DNA of 12,586 nt from an uncultured Flavobacteriaceae bacterium (GTDB lineage Bacteria > Bacteroidota > Bacteroidia > Flavobacteriales > Flavobacteriaceae): the NCBI GenBank assembly GCA_945788155.1, contig CALZKX010000030.1, positions 1 to 12,586 of the forward strand. The letters run 5' to 3'. How positions within the stretch are numbered: the first letter of the stretch is position 1; the number at the start of each line of letters is the position of its first letter. The notes beneath the pieces are model-generated. The model was not told the origin of the DNA. It made no database searches and worked only from the letters and a program-made list of their open reading frames with translations. Shown here piece by piece: positions 5,150 to 11,309 of the stretch. Both the position numbers and the translations under genes were made by a program.

Positions 5150-7745
5150 TATTAAACTATTGAGAACATATATTACCAGACTTTTATTTATTGCCTTTAT
5201 ATTAAGCAGCATAACGTTATCTGCTCAAATAGAAGATGCCCAAAACTCAAAAACCTATACCATTGGCGAAGTTAAAGTTACTGGAAGCACAAGTTTTAAT
5301 GCAGAATCAGTAATAACGTATTCAGGGTTAAGAAAAGGAGATGAATTTACTGTGCCATCCGCTTCGTTATCAAAAATTAGTGAGGCTATAAAAAAACTAT
5401 GGAAATTAAATCTATTTAGTAGCATAGATATTTTCATAAGCAGTATTCAAGGCAATGTTGCTAATATCGAGATTGAACTAATGGATCTTCCTGAGCTAAA
5501 GGAGGTAGTTATTGAAGGTGTCAAAAAATCAAAATTCGACGAAATTATTAAAGACAACAAACTAGACGCTGGTGTAAAAGTCACAGAGAATTTAAGGACA
5601 ACTACTAAAAATTATCTAGAAAACTCTTACCAAAAGAAAGGCTTTTTAAAAGCTAAAGTTATTATTACAACCTCTGAAGTGATTGACACTATAGAAAAGC
5701 AAAGAGTTAACATGAAGCTTAATATAGACAAAGGAGATAAAGTAAAAATAAAAGATATCGTATTTAATGGCAGCGAAAAGCTTAGTGCAAAAAAGCTAAG
5801 AAAAGCCATGAAAAACACTAAGAAAAAAAATCCTATCAGGCTTCTTAAACGTTCAAAATATATTGAAGCAGACTTTAAAGAAGATTTAACAAGTATTGTT
5901 GATAAATACAAAGAAAATGGTTATAGAGATGCTCGTATTATCTCCGATTCGTTAATATACAACCCAGACAATACCGTTTCTTTAAACATACAATTGGAAG
6001 AAGGCGAAAAGTACACTTATGGTAATATTAATTTTTTAGGAAACACTGTATTTACCGACAAACAATTAAATAGTATCCTTAGAATTGACAAAGGAGATAC
6101 TTACAATGGTGTTGAGTTAGAAAAAAGAATTCAAGACGAAACCAAACCTGATGCATATGATTTAACAAACCTCTATCAAAACAATGGGTATTTGTTCTCA
6201 AGCATCACACCTGTTGAAACAAGTGCAGATGGTAACGTTATTGACATGGAAATTAGAATTGTTGAAGGCAAACCAGCGTATTTTAATAAAATATCTGTTA
6301 CTGGAAACGATAAAACCAACGACCATGTTATATATAGAGAAATACGAACACGTCCAGGACAAAAATACAGTAAAGAAGCTGTAATTCGTACCATTCGCGA
6401 GTTAGGGCAATTAGGCTTTTTCGATGCACAACAAATCGAACCTCATTTTGACAATGTAAATGCCAATGAAGGAACTATTGATATGAGATATTCTGTTGTA
6501 GAAAGCGGCTCCAGTCAAATAGAATTGCAAGGTGGTTATGGTGGAGGTGGCTTTATTGGTACTTTAGGGTTATCGTTTAACAACTTCTCCATAAAAGACA
6601 TCTTTAAAAAAGAAGCTTATCAACCAATTCCAATGGGAGATGGCCAAAAACTGGCACTTCGTTTACAAGCAAGTAGATTTTATCAAACTTATAGTTTTTC
6701 ATTTTCAGAACCATGGTTTGGCGGAAAAAAACCTGTAAGTTTTTCTACCTCTATATCTCATACAAAGCAATTTTTATACAACCCCTTAACACGAAATGCA
6801 GATAAGGATCGCCGCTTTAATATTACAGGTATTTCAATAGGTCTTGCAAAAAGATTAACAGTACCTGATGATTTCTTTATCTTATCTCAAGCCTTTAGTT
6901 ATCAACATTACAATTTAAAAAACTATAATACAGGTCTTTTTACTTTTGGTGATGGAGCATCCAATAATTTAGCATATACCATTGGACTTAGTAGGGATAA
7001 TACCACTTTCGATCCTATTTACCCAACAGGTGGTTCTAAATTTGGCATAACTGCTAAGTTTACTTTACCATATTCGGCATTTAACAAAGTAGATTACACA
7101 GCATTAAAGGAAGAAAGAATTGATCAAACAGATATTCAAAACAATACAACTAATTCTCAATCTATTAGAAGTACTGCTGCCGATAGAATTGCCGAAATAG
7201 ATCAAGAACGATTTAGATGGCTGGAGTTTTATAAAGTGAACCTTAATGGCGAATGGTACACTAAAGTTGTTGGAGATATGGTGTTGCGCCCAAAAATAGA
7301 ATTTGGTTTCTTAGGAGCTTACAATAATGATAGAGGTATTATTCCGTTTGAGCGTTACTTTCTTGGTGGCGATGGCTTGGGAACCTATAGTCTAGATGGT
7401 AGAGAAGAAATTCAGCTAAGAGGTTATCCCAACCAATCCTTATCGTCACAGGATGGTGGTACTATTTACAACAAGTTTTCTTTAGAATTAAGATATCCTA
7501 TAACACTAAAATCGCAACAAGCTAAAATTTTTGCATTGGCATTTTTAGAAGCAGGCGCATCGTATAATAATTTTAGAGACTATAATCCATTTGCTTTAAA
7601 ACGATCAGCTGGTTTAGGTATTAGATTATTTATGCCTGCATTTGGTTTACTTGGGATAGATTTCGGTCATGGTTTCGACCCATTACCAGGGCAAACTGTT
7701 AAAAACGGATGGGAAACACACTTTATAATTGGACAACAATTTTAA
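5121..7745 (+). CDS. bamA: BamA, outer-membrane protein assembly factor
   Basis: BamA is the Omp85-family core of the BAM complex that folds beta-barrel proteins into the outer membrane. Numbering from the TTG at 5121 (874 residues), five POTRA domains begin near 45, 123, 205, 294 and 383, each opening with a strand ending in a Gly (VKVTG, VVIEG, IVFNG, INFLG, ISVTG). The barrel runs from about 465 to the C-terminal Phe. The loop-6 motif appears as LRGY at 766-769 (VRGF/Y in most homologues). A hydrophilic insertion at about 655-703 looks like an enlarged surface loop. No ATG exists near the N-terminus: candidates are TTG 5121, GTG 5133 and TTG 5160. The last lies just after the uppS stop and gives a classical signal peptide (MRTYITR, hydrophobic core, cleavage in SA|Q; 861 residues). 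I report the longest frame but favour 5160. Confidence 0.95.
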   Translation: MEKRVNNLANIKLLRTYITRLLFIAFILSSITLSAQIEDAQNSKTYTIGEVKVTGSTSFNAESVITYSGLRKGDEFTVPSASLSKISEAIKKLWKLNLFSSIDIFISSIQGNVANIEIELMDLPELKEVVIEGVKKSKFDEIIKDNKLDAGVKVTENLRTTTKNYLENSYQKKGFLKAKVIITTSEVIDTIEKQRVNMKLNIDKGDKVKIKDIVFNGSEKLSAKKLRKAMKNTKKKNPIRLLKRSKYIEADFKEDLTSIVDKYKENGYRDARIISDSLIYNPDNTVSLNIQLEEGEKYTYGNINFLGNTVFTDKQLNSILRIDKGDTYNGVELEKRIQDETKPDAYDLTNLYQNNGYLFSSITPVETSADGNVIDMEIRIVEGKPAYFNKISVTGNDKTNDHVIYREIRTRPGQKYSKEAVIRTIRELGQLGFFDAQQIEPHFDNVNANEGTIDMRYSVVESGSSQIELQGGYGGGGFIGTLGLSFNNFSIKDIFKKEAYQPIPMGDGQKLALRLQASRFYQTYSFSFSEPWFGGKKPVSFSTSISHTKQFLYNPLTRNADKDRRFNITGISIGLAKRLTVPDDFFILSQAFSYQHYNLKNYNTGLFTFGDGASNNLAYTIGLSRDNTTFDPIYPTGGSKFGITAKFTLPYSAFNKVDYTALKEERIDQTDIQNNTTNSQSIRSTAADRIAEIDQERFRWLEFYKVNLNGEWYTKVVGDMVLRPKIEFGFLGAYNNDRGIIPFERYFLGGDGLGTYSLDGREEIQLRGYPNQSLSSQDGGTIYNKFSLELRYPITLKSQQAKIFALAFLEAGASYNNFRDYNPFALKRSAGLGIRLFMPAFGLLGIDFGHGFDPLPGQTVKNGWETHFIIGQQF

Positions 7746-7746
7746 C

Positions 7747-7764
7747 TTTGGCACGATATTTTCT
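7747..7764 (+). promoter_or_regulatory. Candidate sigma-54 (RpoN) promoter
   Basis: The spacer after bamA reads TTGGCACGATATTTTCT. Against the -24/-12 consensus YTGGCACGRNNNTTGCW the whole -24 half matches (TGGCACG at 7749-7755, then A), spacing is correct, and only the G of the -12 TTGC is replaced (TTTC at 7760-7763). Transcription would start near 7775, giving the first ompH gene a leader of about 140 bases. The damaged -12 box and the lack of any visible activator site are reasons for caution. Confidence 0.4.
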
Positions 7765-7772
7765 ATGTACAG

Positions 7773-7840
7773 TTTAACGATTTAATTAGTGCGTTAAAAT
7801 TTTTCAAAAAATATTTCGTTTATTTGATAAATCTTAACGC
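7773..7840 (+). other. Alternative hairpins in the leader of the ompH pair
   Basis: Two inverted repeats share a middle arm. The larger pairs 7791-7808 with 7823-7840 (16 of 18 positions complementary, 14-base loop, outer 7 pairs GCGTTAA/TTAACGC perfect). The smaller pairs TTTAACG (7773-7779) with CGTTAAA (7792-7798). Because the CGTTAA segment is common to both, the structures exclude each other. No T-run follows the large hairpin, so it is not a standard intrinsic terminator. It could be an RNA switch, a processing site or 3' end of the bamA message, or three TTAACG operator half-sites. Confidence 0.45.
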
Positions 7841-7914
7841 TTGCATCCAAATCAAAAAAATTGTCTGTTAGTGTTATATTTTTAAAATAAAACAATTATT
7901 TAAAACATATACGG

Positions 7915-9087
7915 ATGAAAACAAAAGTTCTTTTTTTACTGGCAATAGCATCCTTTATTAATCTATCTACTTTTGCACAAAAAAGTGCACGTATTGGTTA
8001 TATAGATACTGAGTATATTTTACAAAATGTCCCTGAATACCAAAGTGCTTCAACCCAATTGGATTCAAAGGTTGAAAAATGGAAAAATGAAATCGAAAAA
8101 CGCTTGAGTGAGATAGACCAAAAAAAGAAGCAATTATCTTCTGAAAGTGTTCTATTAACACCTGAATTGATTCAAGAACGTCAAGAAGACATCAACATTG
8201 AAGAAAATGAAGTTCTTGATTATCAACAAAAACGTTTTGGACCAAATGGCGATTTAATGATTCAAAGAAAGCAATTGATGCAACCTATTCAAGATCAAAT
8301 TTTTACAGCAGTACAAGAAATTGCTACCAATAAAAACTATGATTTTGTTTTTGATAAATCAGCCGACGTTGTGATGCTTTATTCAGCTGACAGATACGAC
8401 ATTAGCGATCAAGTTTTACGTACTATAACTAGAACTGCAAAACGTACGCAAGTTCAAAACCGTAAAGAGAAAAAAGCCGCAGAAGCTGAAGAAGTTGTAC
8501 CCAAAGAAGTAAGCTCTAGTCAAGAAGCAAGAGCACAAGCTTTAGCAGACAAAAAAGCAGAGAGAGAAAAAGAAATTGCTGATAAACGTGCTAAACAAGA
8601 AGCCGATCGTGAAGCTAAGAAAAAAGCACTTGAAGAAAAGAGGCAAAAAATTCTTGAAGAACGTGCAAAAGCAAGGCAAGAAAAACTAGATGCACGTAAC
8701 AATGTTAGTAATAAAGCAGATAATCTTAAAGAGGAAACCGCTAAAACAATAGATAACACTAAAAAAGCAACCCAGGAAGTTAAAACAGAAACAAAAAAAG
8801 TTGAGACACCTAAACTTAGTGCAGCCCAAGCAAGGAAAAAAGCACTAGAAGACAAGAAAAAGAAAATATTAGCCGATAGAAAAGCAAAGATTGATGCTAA
8901 AAAAGCCGAAAAGGAAGCCGCTAAAAAAACAACAGACAGTACAGGTGCAAAAAAATTAAGCCCTAAAGAAGCAAGAAAAAAAGCTTTAGAAGAAAAAAAG
9001 AAAAAAATATTAGCCGATAGAAAAGCAAAACTTGAAGCAAAAAAAGTTCAAGACAGCATTAATAAAGCTAAGAAGAAAAACAATTAA
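7915..9087 (+). CDS. OmpH/Skp-family periplasmic protein with long Lys-rich repeat tail
   Basis: The product has 390 residues where OmpH/Skp proteins usually have about 160-200. A signal peptide (1-21, cleavage before Gln22) is followed by an OmpH domain at about 25-178 opening with RIGYIDTEYILQNVPEY, a long coiled-coil region (50-105) and a closing FVFDKSADVVMLYS segment. Skp binds unfolded outer-membrane barrels in its trimeric cavity and passes them to BAM. From about 180 to the end the sequence is nearly all Lys, Ala, Glu, Arg, Asp and Gln, made of four related helical repeats near 204-232, 233-261, 301-333 and 348-380. The last two are almost identical (ARKKALE-D/E-KKKKILADRKAK). The tail should form a long charged helix reminiscent of TolA. 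Placement after bamA supports a chaperone role; the tail's job is unknown. Confidence 0.9.
   Translation: MKTKVLFLLAIASFINLSTFAQKSARIGYIDTEYILQNVPEYQSASTQLDSKVEKWKNEIEKRLSEIDQKKKQLSSESVLLTPELIQERQEDINIEENEVLDYQQKRFGPNGDLMIQRKQLMQPIQDQIFTAVQEIATNKNYDFVFDKSADVVMLYSADRYDISDQVLRTITRTAKRTQVQNRKEKKAAEAEEVVPKEVSSSQEARAQALADKKAEREKEIADKRAKQEADREAKKKALEEKRQKILEERAKARQEKLDARNNVSNKADNLKEETAKTIDNTKKATQEVKTETKKVETPKLSAAQARKKALEDKKKKILADRKAKIDAKKAEKEAAKKTTDSTGAKKLSPKEARKKALEEKKKKILADRKAKLEAKKVQDSINKAKKKNN
8524..9054 (+). repeat. In-frame coding repeats in the OmpH tail
   Basis: Four repeat units encode related Lys/Glu/Ala-rich helices: 8524-8610, 8611-8697, 8815-8913 and 8956-9054. The last two are offset by 141 bases (47 codons) and share an identical 26-base block at 8863-8888 and 9004-9029 covering the ILADRKAK codons. 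The near identity in DNA as well as protein suggests a fairly recent internal duplication, and the region could vary in copy number between strains. Confidence 0.8.
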
Positions 9088-9120
9088 TAGACAACAATTT
9101 ATAACACAATTTATTTAAAA

Positions 9121-9630
9121 ATGAAACACTTAAAGAACTTAGTATTAGCAGCTACAATTTTATTTGGAAGCACAAGTATTATAAATGCGCAAAGTAAAGT
9201 TGCTCATATTAACACGCAGGAATTAATAGCTGCGATGCCTGATTATAAAGCAGCACAAGCAGAGATGGATAAGTTAGGCAAAACCTATGAGGTTCAAATC
9301 CAAGAAATGGGAACTGAATATCAAAATAAAATAAAGCAATATGATGCTGAAGCTTCAACTAAAACTCAAGAAGAAAACCAAAAAAGAGTTCAAGAAGTTA
9401 CTGCAATGGAGCAAAATATTCGTCAATTTCAACAACAAGCGCAACAAGAAATGCAAAAGAAAGAGTTTGATTTATTAAAACCTATTACCGAAAAAGCAAA
9501 AGCAGCTATAATTAAAGTTGGTAAAGCTCAAGGGTTTCAATATGTATTAGATTCTACACAAGGCCAAGGTGTTATCCTTGCCGATGGTAAAGATCTTATG
9601 GCAGATGTAAAAAAAGAATTAGGATTCTAA
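9121..9630 (+). CDS. OmpH/Skp-family periplasmic chaperone
   Basis: At 169 residues this copy has the standard Skp size. A signal peptide (hydrophobic 7-20, cleavage after Ala23 in NA|Q) precedes KVAHINTQELIAAMPDYKAAQ, the family's opening strand and helix. A Gln/Glu/Lys-rich coiled coil at about 45-125 corresponds to the tentacle helices, and the C-terminal part FQYVLDSTQGQGVILADGKDL closes the trimerisation body. It should act in the periplasm as a holdase for unfolded outer-membrane proteins. It begins 33 bases after the tailed paralogue with no promoter between them, so the pair is probably one transcript, ended by the strong terminator at 9657-9686. The two paralogues share the same opening (a short strand then D/NT.E.I/L....P.Y), consistent with an old duplication. 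Confidence 0.92.
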   Translation: MKHLKNLVLAATILFGSTSIINAQSKVAHINTQELIAAMPDYKAAQAEMDKLGKTYEVQIQEMGTEYQNKIKQYDAEASTKTQEENQKRVQEVTAMEQNIRQFQQQAQQEMQKKEFDLLKPITEKAKAAIIKVGKAQGFQYVLDSTQGQGVILADGKDLMADVKKELGF

Positions 9631-9656
9631 AAAACTACTTTCTTAAATAACAATTT

Positions 9657-9686
9657 AAAAGCTGTCTTTATAAGGCAGCTTTTTTA
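9657..9686 (+). terminator. Intrinsic terminator of the ompH pair
   Basis: A 9-pair stem (9660-9668 AGCTGTCTT with 9672-9680 AAGGCAGCT, one G-U wobble) closes a 3-base loop and is flanked by an A-run and followed by a T-tract. It starts 26 bases after the second ompH stop codon and is the clearest intrinsic terminator in the window. Its T-tract overlaps the murI -7 box. Confidence 0.9.
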
Positions 9687-9692
9687 TTTTTG
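9685..9692 (+). promoter_or_regulatory. -7 promoter element of murI, overlapping the terminator
   Basis: TATTTTTG matches TAnnTTTG and ends only 7 bases before the murI ATG at 9700. If used, transcription would begin at or within a few bases of the ATG, giving a leaderless or nearly leaderless message. The -33 position falls in the terminator stem and has no clear TTTG. Confidence 0.5.
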
Positions 9693-9699
9693 TAATACT

Positions 9700-10479
9700 A
9701 TGAGCAAACAACCTATTGGTATTTTTGATTCTGGTGTTGGAGGCACTTCCATTTGGAAAGAAATTAACTCGTTATTACCAAACGAAAACACTATCTATCT
9801 AGCCGATAGTAAAAATGCACCTTATGGACTAAAAGAAAAAAAACGCATTGAAGAACTTAGCAAAAAAAACGCAGAACTGCTTTTGGACAAGAATTGCAAA
9901 CTTATTGTTGTTGCCTGTAATACAGCTACAACCAATGCTGTTAAACATTTGCGAAACAAATACAACATACCATTTATTGGTATTGAACCAGCCATTAAAC
10001 CCGCAGCTCTTCAAACTAAAACTAATGCCATTGGGATCCTTGCTACCAAAGGCACATTAACAAGCGATTTATTTCATAAAACCACTAATTTATTTGGTAA
10101 CGGAATAACGATTGTAGAGCAAGAAGGAGAAGGTATTGTGCAGCTTATTGAAACAGGGAAACTATATTCCGAAGAAATGAAAGGTTTATTAAATATTTAT
10201 CTAAAACCTATGATAGAAGCCAATATAGACCGTTTAGTACTTGGGTGCACACATTATCCATACTTGGTGCCAATACTTCTTGAAATTCTCCCAAAACACG
10301 TTAAAATAATAGATTCTGGTGAAGCTGTGGCTAGACAAACCAAATCTGTTTTAGAAAAACATCAATTACTTAACACTAGCAAAGCAAAAGCCAAGCATCG
10401 GTTTTATACAAATGGCAATCCTAAAGTTATGAGCGAACTATTAGGTAATGCTTATAAAGTCGAGTATTTGAAGTTTTAA
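9700..10479 (+). CDS. murI: Glutamate racemase
   Basis: MurI interconverts L- and D-glutamate without cofactor, supplying D-Glu for the peptidoglycan stem peptide. The 259-residue protein carries the N-terminal signature PIGIFDSGVGGTS with Asp10-Ser11, the first catalytic cysteine in ACNTATTNA (Cys73), and the second catalytic cysteine with its partner histidine in GCTHYPYLVP (Cys183, His185). The substrate-binding motif appears as DSKNAPYGLK (36-45), with Asn39 and Ala40 in the slot where many homologues have AR; the flanking PYG is conserved. The length is typical and there is no export signal. It is separated from the ompH pair by a strong terminator and has a -7 box of its own; its 3' end converges with the gamma-carbonic-anhydrase gene. 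Confidence 0.97.
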   Translation: MSKQPIGIFDSGVGGTSIWKEINSLLPNENTIYLADSKNAPYGLKEKKRIEELSKKNAELLLDKNCKLIVVACNTATTNAVKHLRNKYNIPFIGIEPAIKPAALQTKTNAIGILATKGTLTSDLFHKTTNLFGNGITIVEQEGEGIVQLIETGKLYSEEMKGLLNIYLKPMIEANIDRLVLGCTHYPYLVPILLEILPKHVKIIDSGEAVARQTKSVLEKHQLLNTSKAKAKHRFYTNGNPKVMSELLGNAYKVEYLKF

Positions 10480-10607
10480 AACCGCTACCATTACCTAGAG
10501 GTCACCTTGAGTGCAATTGAAGGGATAATGTAGAATACAAGCACAAAGCAAATTCCTGTCTTGTGCCACTACAAAAGTTTGGCGACACGTAGTTGCAGGA
10601 ATAAGAA
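10480..10607. repeat. Convergent spacer with degenerate dispersed-repeat sequence
   Basis: This 128-base spacer lies between the 3' ends of murI and the gamma-carbonic-anhydrase gene and holds no plausible gene. Two structured blocks are visible. The first, 10500-10524, starts GGTCACCTTGAG and ends TTGAAGGG, with short CCTT/AAGG arms; it resembles the GGTCACCCTGAGCGCAGTCG-type repeats scattered between Bacteroidota genes. The second, 10552-10602, has perfect outer arms ATTCCTG (10552-10558) and CAGGAAT (10596-10602) and inner arms ACTAC (10568-10572) and GTAGT (10589-10593). Either block may help end the two converging transcripts. The repeat-family assignment is from memory. Confidence 0.45.
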
Positions 10608-11123
10608 TTACTCCTTAAACCAGCTAGAATATTTCACATAATTATCGGCAATTCTATTAATCTTGCCTGAGATAAGTTCTTTGCTAATATCCTTAACTTT
10701 TTTAGCAGGAATACCAGCATAAATACTTCCTGCTTCTACTCTAGTATTTTTTGTAACTACAGCTCCTGCGGCAATAATGCTATTACTTTCGACAACACAA
10801 TCATCCATTACTATACTTCCCATACCTATTAGCACATTATCATGTATTGTACAACCATGCACTATGGCATTATGACCAATAGAAACATGGTTGCCAATGT
10901 TGGTTGGTGAGGTTTTATAAGTAGCATGAATTACTGCGCCATCTTGAACGTTAACTTTATTGCCCAATTTTATATAATGTACATCGCCACGAATAACAGC
11001 ATTAAACCAAATACTGCATTGGTTTCCCATAGTAACTTTACCTACAATGGTAGCATTTTCTGCAATGTAACAATCGTTTGGAATTTCTGGTGATTTTCTA
11101 TTTACTGGTTTTATAATTGGCAT
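10608..11123 (-). CDS. Gamma-carbonic-anhydrase-family protein (YrdA-like)
   Basis: The 171-residue protein is a left-handed beta-helix of hexapeptide repeats (for example IAENAT, IVGKVT, VNVQDG, IGHNAI, VLIGMG, SIIAAG) ending in a C-terminal helix. Metal-ligand histidines are in place: His66 (AVIHAT), His84 and His89 (SIGHNAIVH). The Arg45-Asp47 pair (IRGD) and Gln60-Asp61 match conserved residues of archaeal Cam. The acidic loops that carry Cam's proton shuttle are absent, as in YrdA/CaiE-type members, so carbonic anhydrase activity cannot be assumed; the group also includes proteins with unknown reactions. It is cytoplasmic, with no signal peptide. It lies downstream of the PorP-like gene on the same strand, 186 bases away, with no TAnnTTTG box found in between. 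Confidence 0.93.
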   Translation of the reverse strand: MPIIKPVNRKSPEIPNDCYIAENATIVGKVTMGNQCSIWFNAVIRGDVHYIKLGNKVNVQDGAVIHATYKTSPTNIGNHVSIGHNAIVHGCTIHDNVLIGMGSIVMDDCVVESNSIIAAGAVVTKNTRVEAGSIYAGIPAKKVKDISKELISGKINRIADNYVKYSSWFKE

Positions 11124-11309
11124 TTTTTATTATTGATTTGTTGATTCGTTTAGTTGTTGATTTGTTTGTTTTGTCATTGCGAATGTTATAAAACAAAGAG
11201 CGTTTATAAATTAAAAAAGACAGTCAAGAATTAAATACCAATCGAAAAAGAATAACCAGCAGTGAAATAAAAAACGTCTAAAACACGTTGAAGTGATTAA
11301 GCATTTATA
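11124..11309. other. Spacer with low-complexity and inverted repeats
   Basis: This 186-base spacer precedes the gamma-carbonic-anhydrase start. On the plus strand 11130-11172 is rich in TTGATTTGTT-like words. A perfect 8-base inverted repeat TTTGTTTT (11165-11172) / AAAACAAA (11190-11197) encloses TCATTGCGAATG, whose first part resembles the TCATTGCGA opening of another dispersed Bacteroidota repeat. No open reading frame of note and no recognisable promoter were seen. Confidence 0.4.
11266..11289 (-). terminator. Possible weak terminator of the PorP-like gene
   Basis: In the minus-strand direction a short stem AACGT/ACGTT (11289-11285 with 11277-11273) with a 7-base loop is followed by a T-run, about 20 bases after the PorP stop. 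The stem is only five pairs, so termination may be partial and allow read-through into the downstream gene. Confidence 0.35.

Noticed and set aside
5627..5911. Minus-strand frame of 94 codons inside bamA
   Set aside because: It lies fully within the POTRA coding region; its hydrophobic look comes from reading Lys/Glu codons in reverse.
8520..8855. Minus-strand frame of 111 codons rich in Ser, Ala, Leu and Phe
   Set aside because: It is the mirror of the Lys/Glu/Ala-rich tail of the OmpH gene. Its composition follows from the codons on the other strand and it has no promoter.
9848..10060. Plus-strand frame of 70 codons inside murI
   Set aside because: It is out of frame within a confidently identified gene and shows no domain, signal or promoter.
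11200..11260. TTGACT with a later TATAAA on the minus strand as a sigma-70-type promoter for the gamma-CA gene
   Set aside because: The spacing is about 13 bases, too short, and Bacteroidota use a different consensus.
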